A stretch of 64,000 nt of DNA from Pseudomonas oryzihabitans (GCF_014522265.1 NZ_CP017024.1:2260001-2324000), one strand, 5' to 3'; shown: positions 1 through 8,793, numbered from the stretch's first letter. Notes: generated by a model not told the origin, from the letters alone. Program-made: numbers and translations.

Positions 1-1377
1 GTGTTTTCCTTCAAGATCCGCGGCGCCTACACCAAGCTGGCCAGCCTCTCGGCCAGCGAGAAGGCCCGCGGGGTGATCACCGCCAGCGCCGGCAACCACG
101 CCCAGGGCCTGTCCCTGGCGGCCCGCGAGCTGGGCGTGCGGGCGATCATCGTCATGCCGCGCACCACGCCGGAGCTCAAGGTCATCGGCGTGCAATCGCG
201 CGGTGGCGAAGTGGTGCTGCACGGCGACGCCTTTCCCGAGGCCCTGGCCGAGGCGCTGCGCCTGGTCGAGGAGCAGGGCTACACCTTCGTGCCGCCCTAT
301 GACGATCCGGACGTCATCGCCGGCCAGGGCACCGTGGCCATGGAGATCCTGCGCCAGCATCCCGGTCGGCTCGATGCCATCTTCGTCCCCGTGGGCGGAG
401 GCGGTCTGATCGCCGGCATCGCCGCCTATGTGAAATACCTGCGGCCCGAGATCAGGGTCATCGGCGTCGAACCGGACGACTCCAACTGCCTGCAGCAGGC
501 CATGGCGGCGGGTGAGCGAGTGGTCTTGCCGCGGGTAGGACTGTTCGCCGATGGCGTGGCCGTGGCCCAGATCGGCCACCATACCTTCGAGATCTGCCGG
601 CGTTATGTCGATGAAGTCATTACCGTCAGCTCGGACGAGATCTGCGCGGCGATCAAGGACATCTACGACGACACCCGCTCCATCACCGAGCCCTCGGGCG
701 CCCTGGGCGTGGCCGGGATCAAGAAGTACGCCGAGCGCGCGGGCTCCGGCGGCCAGGTGCTGGTGGCCATCGATTCCGGTGCCAACATCAACTTCGACCG
801 CTTGCGCCATGTGGCCGAACGCGCCGAACTGGGCGAGCAGCGCGAAGCCATCATCGCCGTGACCATTCCCGAGCGGCCAGGGAGCTTCCGGACCTTCTGC
901 GAAGCCCTGGGCCGGCGGCAGATCACCGAATTCAACTACCGCTACCACACCGGCGAAGAGGCCCATATCTTCGTTGGCGTCCAGACCCATCCCCAGCGTG
1001 ATCCGCGCGAGGACCTGCTGCAGGGGCTGCGCGACCAGGGTTTTCCGGTGCTGGACCTGACCGACAACGAACTGGCCAAGCTGCATATCCGCCATATCGT
1101 GGGCGGTCATGCCGCGCGGGTGGGCCAGGAGCAGGTGTTCCGTTTCGAATTCCCCGAGCGACCGGGCGCACTGTTCGACTTCCTCGAAAAGCTGGGCGGA
1201 CGCTGGAACATCAGCATGTTCCACTACCGCAACCACGGCGCGGCGGACGGCCGGGTGTTCGCCGGGCTGGAAGCCAGCCAGGCCGAACGGCCGGAGCTGC
1301 TGGCGACGCTGGATGCCATCGGCTATCGCTACTGGGACGAAACCGAGAATCCGGCGTACCGGTTGTTCCTGGGTTGA
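1..1377 (+). CDS. ilvA: Threonine ammonia-lyase (threonine dehydratase), biosynthetic, 5' end outside the window
   Basis: PLP enzyme that deaminates threonine to 2-oxobutanoate, the first step of isoleucine synthesis. The visible part begins at the catalytic-lysine motif (SFKIRGAY; the K forms the PLP aldimine). It continues through the ITASAGNHAQG loop and the VGGGG phosphate-binding loop. The C-terminal half carries two ACT-like regulatory domains (around TIPERPGSF and EFPERPGAL), the architecture of the isoleucine-inhibited long IlvA. The match to E. coli IlvA is strong along the whole length. About 50-60 N-terminal residues are missing, so the GTG at position 1 is an internal codon and not the start. 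The gene is followed by a repeat-rich spacer rather than a partner gene. Confidence 0.95.
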   Translation: MFSFKIRGAYTKLASLSASEKARGVITASAGNHAQGLSLAARELGVRAIIVMPRTTPELKVIGVQSRGGEVVLHGDAFPEALAEALRLVEEQGYTFVPPYDDPDVIAGQGTVAMEILRQHPGRLDAIFVPVGGGGLIAGIAAYVKYLRPEIRVIGVEPDDSNCLQQAMAAGERVVLPRVGLFADGVAVAQIGHHTFEICRRYVDEVITVSSDEICAAIKDIYDDTRSITEPSGALGVAGIKKYAERAGSGGQVLVAIDSGANINFDRLRHVAERAELGEQREAIIAVTIPERPGSFRTFCEALGRRQITEFNYRYHTGEEAHIFVGVQTHPQRDPREDLLQGLRDQGFPVLDLTDNELAKLHIRHIVGGHAARVGQEQVFRFEFPERPGALFDFLEKLGGRWNISMFHYRNHGAADGRVFAGLEASQAERPELLATLDAIGYRYWDETENPAYRLFLG

Positions 1378-2187
1378 GGTCTGGTGGTGTTGGGCTTCGC
1401 CAGGCTCAGCGCCAACCTACAGGGGCATACGGGTAGCGTGGATAACGGCGTAGCCTTATCCACCCTTGGTACCGGAGCCCGTCAGTGGAAAAGGCTGCGC
1501 CGTTTTCCACGCTACAGAGTTCAACCGCCCCTCTCCCTCCGGGAGAGGGCTGGGGTGAGGGCGGCCAGACACCGCGGCTCCTGCCCGTTGGGCTTAGCTG
1601 TGCTCAGCGCCAACCTACGGGTAGGATGCCTTGTCCGCTATTGGCACCGGAGCCCCTCAGTGGAAAAGGCTGCGCCGTTTTCCACGCTACGGTGATGATC
1701 GCGGCCATGGGCCGCTCCTACAGGGAATGACGCTGTTGTAGGAGCGGCCGCAGCGGCGAACTGCCATGGTCGCGATGCGCCCACAAGCCCACGCTGGACC
1801 AGACCGCCCCTCTCCCTCGGGGAGAGGGCTGGGGTGAGGGTAGCCCCATACCGGAAGGTGCCACCTGCTGGACTTTGCGGCGCCCAGCGCCAAGCTACGG
1901 GTAGGGTGGATAACGGCGCAGCCTTATCCACCGTTGGCACCGCAGCTCGTCTGTGGAAAAGGCTGCGCCGTTTTCCACGCTACGGGTAAGCGCAATTGAT
2001 CGCGGCCATGGGCCGCTCCTACGGTCAAGCCTGTAGGAGCGGCCCATGGCCGCGATTGGTATTTGGCGCAAAAAGTGGAAAACGCTGCGCGGTTTTCCGC
2101 GCTACGCGCTGCGGAGCCCAACCGCCCCTTCTCCCTGCGGGAGAGGGTTGGGTGAGGATGACCACGCGCCAGACGCTCGACACCAAC
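1378..2187. repeat. Mosaic of four families of intergenic palindromes
   Basis: Non-coding spacer of about 810 bases with no supported gene. It is built from repeated modules seen elsewhere in the window. Family A is GTGGAAAAGGCTGCGCC followed by TTTTCCAC, at 1485-1510, 1660-1685, 1953-1978 and 2075-2100. Family B is CCCTCTCCC...GGGAGAGGG plus TGGGGTGAGG, at 1529-1560, 1806-1840 and 2124-2157. Family C is the REP-like ATCGCGGCCATGG / CCGCTCCTAC pairs at 1698-1776 and 1999-2056. Family D is GGGCTTCGC...CAGCGCCAACCTAC around 1388-1419 and 1590-1620. A related GTGGATAA...TTATCCAC element occurs at about 1439-1463 and 1907-1932. Confidence 0.85.
1999..2056. repeat. Perfect inverted pair of REP-like elements (24-base arms)
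   Basis: Bases 1999-2022 and 2033-2056 are exact reverse complements separated by 10 bases. Each arm itself contains the self-complementary core GGCCATGGCC or its offset GGCCCATGGCC. This is the layout of a BIME (paired REP elements). Imperfect versions with an expanded right arm occur at 1698-1776 and 29045-29121. No RAYT transposase is present in the window. Confidence 0.8.
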
Positions 2188-2424
2188 CTACGAAGCCAGC
2201 GGCTCCACTTGGATATCCGTCAGTCCATGCACCTCCGCCTGGCGCAGGATGGCCGCGGCGGGGGCATCGGCGGGCGGCAGCGCCAGGCTGTTCTCGGCGT
2301 CGGCGCGCAGCTGTTCCAGCACCGCCAGGGCGGCTTCGTGCGGGGCGAGACTGGCCTGCGGATGCTCGAGCTCGAGCTGGCGGGACTCGCCGTCCTTGCG
2401 GTAGTGGACGCGAAACGTGGGCAT
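2188..2424 (-). CDS. Small conserved hypothetical protein (78 aa)
   Basis: Hydrophilic 78-residue protein beginning MPTFRVHYRK, with no signal peptide or membrane segment. The N-terminal stretch (FRVHYRKDGESRQLELEH) reads as paired beta strands; the middle (APHEAALAVLEQLRADAEN) is helical. The start at 2424 is chosen because longer in-frame starts run into the upstream gene. I do not recognise the family and propose no function. The downstream flank is the repeat mosaic. Confidence 0.6.
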   Translation of the reverse strand: MPTFRVHYRKDGESRQLELEHPQASLAPHEAALAVLEQLRADAENSLALPPADAPAAAILRQAEVHGLTDIQVEPLAS

Positions 2425-2483
2425 GGCGGCGGCCTCTAGGTAGGTCTCTAGAAAGACCCACCCGGCCGCACCGCCGTTCCGAG

Positions 2484-2933
2484 CTACTTGAGGATGACCA
2501 GCTTGCCCTTGAGGGCGACACCGGCCATGAGGGCGCCGGCGTGGCACTCGTAGCGGGTGGGATCGCTCCACTCGTTCTTCTTGTAGTAGCTGGTGATGTC
2601 GGTGACCGCATTGGCACCGGCGGCCTTGGCCGCCTCCTGCAGGCGGATCAGCGCCGATTGCAGCACCCAGCGGCAGGCGACCTCGTCGGTCTTGTTGAAG
2701 GCGTTGGTCTTCTGGTTGGTGGTGATGCTGGAGTTGACCACCGTGGCCTTGCCCGGCACCGGGTTGCCGGCCAGGTAGAACTTCACGCTGCCATCCAGAC
2801 GCTTGGCGGCCAGGGCTTCCTGGACGACTTCGGCGAAGGGCAGTTGCAGGGTGGTGTCGCGGGCCTGGGCGGCGCTGGGCAGCAGGGTGGCGAGGCTCAG
2901 GGTAAGGGCGAGGGTGGAGGCTAGGGTACGCAT
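2484..2933 (-). CDS. Exported excinuclease-like hypothetical protein
   Basis: 149-residue protein with a clear Sec signal peptide (MRTLASTLALTLSLATLLPSAAQA, cleavage after AQA). The mature part has two cysteines (EVACRW and RYECHAG) that could form a periplasmic disulphide. The segment LQEAAKAAGANAVTDITSYY resembles the YbjQ-like G-A-[ND]-A-[VI] fold of small periplasmic proteins. Pseudomonas homologues are often labelled excinuclease ATPase subunit, which the sequence does not support: there is no Walker motif. Function unknown. Confidence 0.7.
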   Translation of the reverse strand: MRTLASTLALTLSLATLLPSAAQARDTTLQLPFAEVVQEALAAKRLDGSVKFYLAGNPVPGKATVVNSSITTNQKTNAFNKTDEVACRWVLQSALIRLQEAAKAAGANAVTDITSYYKKNEWSDPTRYECHAGALMAGVALKGKLVILK

Positions 2934-3007
2934 GGCGACTTCCTTGTGGTGGTGGGGATGACTGTTTAACCCAGAACGTCCGCGCCGTCAGCCTGGAGAG
3001 CGGCGTT

Positions 3008-3023
3008 CTGCGCTATCGCGCAG
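3008..3023. terminator. Possible weak hairpin after the pigment operon
   Basis: CTGCGC-TATC-GCGCAG forms a perfect 6-bp stem with a 4-base loop just downstream of the last gene of the minus-strand APE operon. There is no T-tract, so intrinsic termination is uncertain. Confidence 0.3.
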
Positions 3024-3034
3024 GCCACGGGCGG

Positions 3035-3433
3035 TCATTCCGCGTCGGCTGCGGGGGCGGGCAGCTGCAATTGCCGGCGGATGTCGGCGTCGAGCAGCTG
3101 GACCCATTTGTTGTAGTTGCGATGGATGCGTTCGCCGTCGTAGTCGAGGCCGGCGCTGTCGCGGTAGCGGATCTGGTAGCCCTTGGTGCTGTAGGGGATA
3201 TCGACCCAGGCCTGGTGGCGATCGCGCACCACGATGCTGGCGACCACCAGGCCGGGGCTCTCCTGGCCGACGCTCCAGCCACGGCGTTCGAGGGTGTCGA
3301 CGATGGCGCGGCGGACATCGGCGGCGTTCTCCGTGCGGTCGGCGGGAAAGACCTCCTGGGGCGTCACCAGGGGCGCGCGGGTGCAGGCCGCCAGGAACAG
3401 CAGCGCGGAGACGAGCAGCAGGCGACGCAACAT
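3035..3433 (-). CDS. Lipoprotein at the end of the aryl polyene operon
   Basis: 132-residue protein with a signal peptide and lipobox (LLFLAAC), predicted to be acylated on the lipobox cysteine and to sit in the outer or inner membrane facing the periplasm. The body is a small alpha/beta domain (ADVRRAIVDTLERRGW..., then alternating strands). It starts 24 bases downstream of the ketosynthase stop, so it is probably co-transcribed with the pigment genes. I infer a role in handling or anchoring the exported pigment lipid, but no specific function is visible. Start at 3433 chosen for the signal peptide. Confidence 0.65.
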   Translation of the reverse strand: MLRRLLLVSALLFLAACTRAPLVTPQEVFPADRTENAADVRRAIVDTLERRGWSVGQESPGLVVASIVVRDRHQAWVDIPYSTKGYQIRYRDSAGLDYDGERIHRNYNKWVQLLDADIRRQLQLPAPAADAE

Positions 3434-3456
3434 GGGAGTACCTCGGGCTATGGCCA

Positions 3457-4694
3457 TCAGGACCAGCGACGGAAGATCAGCGAGGTGTTGACCCCGCCAA
3501 AGGCGAAATTGTTGTTCATCACGTGATCGGTACGCAGGGTCCGCGGTCCGTCACGCAGATAGTCCAGCTCGCCGCACTGGGGGTCCAGGTCATCGAGGTT
3601 GAGCGTGGGCACGAACAGCTCCTCGTTCATCATGGCGATGCTGAACCAGGATTCCAGGGCGCCACAGGCACCCAGGGTATGGCCCAGGTAGCTCTTCTGC
3701 GAGCTGATGGGCATGCGGGCGCCGAACAGCGCCTGGGTGGCGCGGGTCTCGGCGATGTCGCCCTGTTCGGTGGCGGTGCCGTGACCGTTGACGTAGCCGA
3801 TGGCCTCCGGCCTCAGCCCGGCGTCTTCCAGGGCCAGCTCCATGGCGCGCTGCATGGTGGCCTGCTCGGGCGGGTGGAATGCTGGCCGTCGGCGTTGCTG
3901 CCGAAGCCGACGATCTCGGCGTGGATGTGCGCGCCGCGCGCCAGGGCGTGCTCCAGCTCTTCCAGCACCAGGATGCCGGCGCCTTCGCCGATCACCAGGC
4001 CGTCGCGTCCGCGGTCGTAGGGACGCGGCGAGGTGTGGGGGGCGTCGTTGCGCAGGCTGGTGGCATAGAGGGTGTCGAAGACCATGGCCTCGCTGGGGCA
4101 GAGTTCTTCGGCGCCGCCCGCCAGCATCAGCGGCAGACGGCCGAACTTGATGGCCTCGTAGGCGTAGCCGATGCCCTGGCTGCCGCTGGTGCAGGCGCTG
4201 GAGGTGGGGATCAGCCGGCCCTTGAGGCCAAAGAACAGACTCAGGTTGGCGGCCGCCGTGTGCGGCATCATGCGCACATAGGTGTTGGCATTGAGGCCCA
4301 CCGCGGCGTCGCTGAGCAGCATGTTGGCCAGCGCCTTGATGTCGTCGGTGCTGCCGGTGGAGGAACCGCAGGCCACGCCCATGCGGCCGTCGGTGATGCG
4401 GGCGTCGTCCAGCAGCCCGGCATCGGCCAGGGCGCGCTCGCCGGCGGCCACCGCCAGCTGGGAGACGCGGCCCATGCTGCGCAGTTGCTTGCGCGTCCAG
4501 TGGCCGGGCACCTGGAAGTCGACGATGGGTCCACCCAGGCGGGTGTTCATCTCGGTGTAGCGATCCCAGGTGTCCATGCGGCGGATGCCGCTGTGGCCGG
4601 CGAGAAAATGGTCGCGGATGGTCGGCCAGTCACTGCCCAGGGCGGTGACGCCGGCCATCCCGGTGATCACGACGCGGCGGCCGTTCATCAGCAC
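3457..4694 (-). CDS. 3-oxoacyl-ACP synthase (ApeR-like ketosynthase), frameshifted in this sequence
   Basis: FabF-type condensing enzyme, about 412 residues once repaired. The N-terminal part (3' of 4694) runs to GFGSNADGQHSTRP. The rest, from EQATMQRAMELALEDAG on, is in another frame. Adding one C to the CCC run at 3868-3870 restores a continuous protein. The catalytic triad is intact: Cys in SACTSGS, His in NGHGTAT, His in YLGHTLGACGA. In APE systems a second ketosynthase of this kind (ApeR-like) works alongside the ApeO-like one. The start ATG at 4694 overlaps the end of the upstream ketoreductase gene. Confidence 0.88.
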
Positions 4695-5425
4695 AGTCCT
4701 CCGTTGACCGCCAGCACCTGGCGGGTGATGTAGCCGGCTTCGGGGGCGAGCAGGAAGGCCACGGCGTGGGCCACCTCCTCGGGGGTGCCCATGCGCCCGG
4801 CGGGAATCATTTCGAGGATCTTGTCCACCGGTACGTGCTCATCGAGAATCTCGGTGTCGATCAGCCCCGGGGCCACGCAGTTGACGGTGATCCTGCGCTT
4901 GGCCAGCTCCACGGCCAGGGCCTTGGCGGCACCGATCAGCCCCGCCTTGGAGGCGCTGTAGTTGACCTGGCCGCGATTGCCGATCAGTCCGGAGACCGAG
5001 GTGATGCAGACGATGCGCCCTGGCGCGCGGCGGCGGATCATCGGCATGACCACCGGGTGCAGGACATTGTAGAAACCGTCGAGATTGGTGCGCAGGACCA
5101 CGTCCCAGTCTTCCCCGGTCAGCGCCGGAAAGGCGCCGTCGCGGGTCAGGCCGGCGTTGCAGACCACCCCGTAGTAGCCGCCGTGGGCCTCGGTGTCGGC
5201 CTCCAGGATGGCGGCGCAGGCGGCGCGGTCGCCGACGTCGAATTGCAGCACCCGGGCCGTGCCGCCCAGGGCCTCGACCTCGGCGCGTACCGCGTCGGCT
5301 TCCTCGCGGCGGCTGCGGCAGTGCAGCACCAGGTCGTGCCCGGCGGCGGCCAGGCGCAGGGCGATGGCGCGGCCCAGGCCGCGGCTGGAACCGGTCACCA
5401 GGACCGGGGCGGGGGCGACGCTCAT
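4688..5425 (-). CDS. 3-oxoacyl-ACP reductase, FabG-like (ApeQ-like ketoreductase)
   Basis: 245-residue short-chain dehydrogenase reducing the beta-keto group on ACP-bound polyene intermediates with NADPH. Visible motifs are the Rossmann loop TGSSRGLGRA (about 11-20), NAG (about 90-92), catalytic Ser about 143 (TSVSG), and YSASK with Tyr156 and Lys160. The C-terminus ends with the typical ITRQVLAVNGGLC. The start at 5425 is chosen because its ATG overlaps the dehydratase stop (ATGA). The open frame extends further upstream, but only as an out-of-frame read of the dehydratase gene. Overlaps on both sides indicate tight translational coupling. Confidence 0.92.
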   Translation of the reverse strand: MSVAPAPVLVTGSSRGLGRAIALRLAAAGHDLVLHCRSRREEADAVRAEVEALGGTARVLQFDVGDRAACAAILEADTEAHGGYYGVVCNAGLTRDGAFPALTGEDWDVVLRTNLDGFYNVLHPVVMPMIRRRAPGRIVCITSVSGLIGNRGQVNYSASKAGLIGAAKALAVELAKRRITVNCVAPGLIDTEILDEHVPVDKILEMIPAGRMGTPEEVAHAVAFLLAPEAGYITRQVLAVNGGLC

Positions 5426-5871
5426 GGCGCGGGCTCCTCTAGGTACAGATCCGCCCGGGGCGGACGATAGACGTTCAGTCGGGCGCTGGCCTGGCAGCCA
5501 GGGCCCTGCAGGTGGCAGTCGAAGATGGCCATGCCATCGTCGTTTTCCAGCGCCGGCTGGGCGCGGATGCGCAATTCGCCACCGGCGGGAAAGGCCGGCA
5601 CGTCGCAGGCGAACTGGCGGGTGCCGAGCAGGAAACCCAGGGCCGGGGCCTCGCCACGACGGCGCGCCTGGCAGCCGGCGAAGGCGGCCACGCTCTGGGC
5701 CATCAGCTCCACGCCGATCCAGGCCGGCAGGGCGCCCGCGGCATCGGTGAAGAGACCAGGCCTGACCACCAGGCGGGTCTCGATGCCGCCCTCGTCGCAG
5801 GCGAGGATCTCGTCGATCAGCAGCATGTCGCCGGCGTGGGGCACCAGCTCGGCAAGGGGCCAGGGGATCAT
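5422..5871 (-). CDS. Hotdog-fold 3-hydroxyacyl-ACP dehydratase (ApeP-like)
   Basis: 149-residue FabZ/FabA-like protein (WPLAELVPHAGDMLLIDEI...) of the type found in aryl polyene clusters, where it dehydrates the 3-hydroxyacyl-ACP to build conjugated double bonds. The active-site region contains the PHAGDM histidine, and a central hotdog helix is seen in WIGVELMAQSVAAFAGCQA. It lies between a ketosynthase and the ketoreductase with 4-base overlaps on both sides. A second hotdog domain is fused to the AMP ligase upstream in the operon; the two may pair. Confidence 0.87.
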   Translation of the reverse strand: MIPWPLAELVPHAGDMLLIDEILACDEGGIETRLVVRPGLFTDAAGALPAWIGVELMAQSVAAFAGCQARRRGEAPALGFLLGTRQFACDVPAFPAGGELRIRAQPALENDDGMAIFDCHLQGPGCQASARLNVYRPPRADLYLEEPAP

Positions 5872-7052
5872 GGCGTGGCTCCGAGGATGAGGCTGACGTT
5901 GCTGCCGCCAAAGGCGAAGCTGTTGCTCATGGCATGGCGACGACCGTCCAGGCGACTGTCGGCGTGGGCCAGCGCCAGGCGTGGCAGGGCCGGATCGGCC
6001 TGGCCGTCCCAGCGCTGCGGCGGCAGCTGGCCGGCGGGGTTGAGGTGCGGGTCCAGGGTCAGCCAGGCGAAGGCGGCTTCCAGGGCGCCGGCGGCGCCGA
6101 GGGTATGGCCGGTCAGCGGTTTGGTCGAGGAGCAGGGCACCCCGGCCGGGAATACCTCATGGGTGGCGTGGCTTTCCATGGCGTCGTTGTGTGGCGTGGC
6201 GGTGCCGTGCAGGTTGAGATAACCGATGTCGCCCGGCTGCAGACCGCTGGCGCGCAGGGCCGCCTGCATGGCCTGGACGGCGCCGCGGCCGCTGGGATCG
6301 GGGGCGGAGATATGGTGGGCATCGGAGCTGGCGCCGCCGCCGAGCAGGGCGATGGGGCCGGGCTCGCGGGTCAGCAGGAACAGCGCCGCGCCCTCGCCGA
6401 TGTTGATGCCGCAGCGATTGACCGAGAAGGGATTGCACAGCGACTCGCTGACCGCTTCGAGGGCGGCGAAGCCGTTCAGGGTCAGGCCGCAGAGGCTGTC
6501 GACGCCGCCGCAGAGCACGGCATCGCAATGGCCCTGGACCAGCAGCCGACGGGCGCTGAGCAGGGCACGGGCGCTGCTGGTGCAGGCGGTGGACAGGCCG
6601 TAGCAGGGGCCGCTCAGGCCCAGGTAGCGGGCAAGGAAATCCGCCGGCGCCACCAGTTCCTGCTGGGCGTACTGATAGCCCTCGGGCAGCTGGCCGCTGC
6701 GCTGGTGCACGGCGATGCCCTGGCTGGCCTCGTGAATGCCCGAGGTGCTGGTGCCCAGCACCACGCCGATGCGGGCGGGGCCATGGCGCTCGATGGACTG
6801 GCGCACCTGGGGCTCGATCTCGGCCAGGGCCGCCAGCAGGAGCTGGTTGTTGCGACTGAAATAGGGCGTCCAGGCCGCTGGCCAGGCCGGCAGCGGGGCG
6901 CTGACGGTGCCCACCGGTGGCTGGCGCGCGGGAATCCAGCCCGGGGTGGGCTGCATGCCCGCCGTGTCGCCGGCGAACAGACCGCGCGCCACCTCGGCCT
7001 TGCCCTGGCCCAGGGCGCAGAGCAGCCCCAGGGCGTTCAGGTAGGCGCTCAA
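5868..7052 (-). CDS. 3-oxoacyl-ACP synthase (ApeO-like ketosynthase)
   Basis: 394-residue FabF/KAS II-family condensing enzyme with a full Cys-His-His triad: Cys157 in STACTSSAR, His in NLHGTATPHND, His in KPLTGHTLGAAGA. It is therefore predicted to be catalytic rather than a chain-length factor. In characterised APE systems this position in the operon encodes the ApeO ketosynthase, which pairs with a ketosynthase-like chain-length factor (here probably 18781-19509). It overlaps its neighbours by 4 bases on each side. Confidence 0.9.
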   Translation of the reverse strand: MSAYLNALGLLCALGQGKAEVARGLFAGDTAGMQPTPGWIPARQPPVGTVSAPLPAWPAAWTPYFSRNNQLLLAALAEIEPQVRQSIERHGPARIGVVLGTSTSGIHEASQGIAVHQRSGQLPEGYQYAQQELVAPADFLARYLGLSGPCYGLSTACTSSARALLSARRLLVQGHCDAVLCGGVDSLCGLTLNGFAALEAVSESLCNPFSVNRCGINIGEGAALFLLTREPGPIALLGGGASSDAHHISAPDPSGRGAVQAMQAALRASGLQPGDIGYLNLHGTATPHNDAMESHATHEVFPAGVPCSSTKPLTGHTLGAAGALEAAFAWLTLDPHLNPAGQLPPQRWDGQADPALPRLALAHADSRLDGRRHAMSNSFAFGGSNVSLILGATP

Positions 7053-7549
7053 GGCGCGGACTCCGGCAGCAAGGTCAGGCGATAGCGCGACCCGTCCGGC
7101 GCCTCCAGCTCCAGGCGCTCGGTAGCAGGGTAGCGCACCTGCCAGTCCTTGAGGCGGCGACTGCCGTCGGCGTCCCTGTGCCAGTCGCCCGCGGCATAGG
7201 CCCGCGGCAACTGGTCGATCGGGGTCAGGGCGAACAGCAGCACGCTGAAGAAGGTGCGCGCCCGGGGATTGGGCGGCAGCAGGCCGTCGGCGTGCCAGGC
7301 GCCGTCGAGCAGCCGCTGGCGCGCCTGGGGCACGCCCAGGGGATCGAACAGCGAAAAGCGCAGGGCCTGACCTTCCGGCTGGATGGCCAGCAGCAGGGCG
7401 TCATTGCCCTCGGCGGTCTGACGCTCCACCTGGTAGACGAGGGCGCGCGCCAGCGGGGGCGGATTGCTGGGCAGTGGCGGCTGGCTGGCGCAGGCGGCGA
7501 GCAGCAGCAGGCAGGCCAGCGCGAAGACGAACGGACGGGGCAGGGTCAT
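7049..7549 (-). CDS. DUF3261-type lipoprotein of the aryl polyene operon
   Basis: 166 residues with a signal peptide and lipobox (LLLLAAC) near residue 20, so a predicted lipoprotein. The body is mostly beta strands (VYQVERQTAEGNDALLLAIQPEGQALRFSLF...), consistent with the DUF3261 family that recurs in aryl polyene and related lipid clusters next to MMPL and LolA-like genes. Probable role: periplasmic or outer-membrane step in pigment export, by analogy with LolB-like acceptors. This role is inference from context. Confidence 0.72.
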   Translation of the reverse strand: MTLPRPFVFALACLLLLAACASQPPLPSNPPPLARALVYQVERQTAEGNDALLLAIQPEGQALRFSLFDPLGVPQARQRLLDGAWHADGLLPPNPRARTFFSVLLFALTPIDQLPRAYAAGDWHRDADGSRRLKDWQVRYPATERLELEAPDGSRYRLTLLPESAP

Positions 7550-8793
7550 GCAGGATGGGCCGAATTCAGCTGGCAGAGCTCGACAAGCAGGCGCAGGCGC
7601 CGCTTGGGCTCCTTGACGAAGGGGTTGCGAAGGTCCCAGGCGTAGCCGGCGAGAATGGCGCAGATCATGCGGCGGATCTCGGGATCGGCGTTCTCGAAAT
7701 AGATGACGTCCTGGAAGCTGCCATCGTACCAGCCCTCCACATAGGCACGGAACGTATCGACGCCCGCCTTGAGCGGTCGGGCGAATTCGCCCTCCCAGTC
7801 CACCGCCTCGCCACGCAGCTGGCGATCCACCAGGGGCGCAGCCAGGCTGGCCGAGCGCAGGGCGATGGTGACGCCCGAGGAAAACACCGGATCGAGGAAT
7901 TCGGCGGCGTTGCCCAGCAGGGCGAAGCCAGGGCCGTGCAGGCGCTTGACGTTGGCCGCATAGCCGCCCAGTTCGCGCACCGGGGTATCCCAGACCGCAT
8001 TGTGCAGCACCCGGGCCAGGCTCGGGGTCTCGGCCACCCAGTCGCGCAGACAGGTGGCGAGATCGGGGGCGCGTCCGGCATAGCGCTCGGCGGCGGCCAC
8101 CACCCCGAGCGAGGTGCGGCCATCGCTGAACGGAATGGTCCAGAACCAGATGTCGCGCAGGGTCGGATGGGTGGTGATGAGGATGCGTTCGCGGTCGAAG
8201 CCGGGATCGTCGATGCGATCCTCGACATGGGTGAAGAGGGCGCGACGCACCGGGAAGTCCGAAGGGGCTTCCAGGTCCAGCAGGCGTGGCAGCACCCGCC
8301 CGTAGCCGCTAGCGTCGAGCAGGAAGTCGGTGGTCAGCGCATAGGCCTGGCCGTCGTCGCCCAGCACCTCGATCCGGGTCCTTTCACCGCCTTCGCCCAG
8401 GGTCACGGCGGTCACCCGCTGGCCGTAGCGGATCGCCACGCCCTGGCGCGCGGCGTCATCGGCGAGGATCTTGTCGAAGGGGCCGCGCTGGACCTGGAAG
8501 GTGCTGCGGCCACCGCTATAAGTGTCGCGAAAGTCGAAGTCGGTGTAGCGCTCGCCCCAGGCGAAGGCGGCGCCGACCTTGGTCTGGAAACCGGCGGCCT
8601 CGACCGCCGGCAGCATCCCGGCTTCCTCGACGAAGTCCAGGCTGTGGGAGAGCAGGCTCTCGCCGATGGAAAAGCGCGGAAAGTGCTGGGCTTCCAGCAC
8701 CAGCACCGGATGGCCGCGACGCTTGAGCAGGGCGGCGACCACGGCGCCGGCCGGGCCGGCACCGATGACGACCAGGGGGTGATGTTCAACCAT
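7546..8793 (-). CDS. FAD-dependent halogenase-like oxidoreductase
   Basis: 415-residue flavoprotein. The N-terminal FAD-binding GAGPAG is at residues 11-16. Lys72 in FQTKVGAAFAWG aligns with the catalytic lysine of flavin-dependent tryptophan halogenases. WFWTIP at about 216-221 fits the halogenase signature W-x-W-x-I-P. These features favour a halogenase over a generic monooxygenase. Xanthomonadins are brominated aryl polyenes, so a role in halogenating the aryl head is plausible. Some family members are dehydrogenases or hydroxylases, so the chemistry is not proven. It lies between the MMPL exporter (8-base overlap) and the DUF3261 lipoprotein. Confidence 0.8.
   Translation of the reverse strand: MVEHHPLVVIGAGPAGAVVAALLKRRGHPVLVLEAQHFPRFSIGESLLSHSLDFVEEAGMLPAVEAAGFQTKVGAAFAWGERYTDFDFRDTYSGGRSTFQVQRGPFDKILADDAARQGVAIRYGQRVTAVTLGEGGERTRIEVLGDDGQAYALTTDFLLDASGYGRVLPRLLDLEAPSDFPVRRALFTHVEDRIDDPGFDRERILITTHPTLRDIWFWTIPFSDGRTSLGVVAAAERYAGRAPDLATCLRDWVAETPSLARVLHNAVWDTPVRELGGYAANVKRLHGPGFALLGNAAEFLDPVFSSGVTIALRSASLAAPLVDRQLRGEAVDWEGEFARPLKAGVDTFRAYVEGWYDGSFQDVIYFENADPEIRRMICAILAGYAWDLRNPFVKEPKRRLRLLVELCQLNSAHPA

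Noticed and set aside
2484-2933. Excinuclease ATPase subunit as a functional name
   Set aside because: No Walker motif or UvrA feature; it is a small exported protein with a signal peptide.
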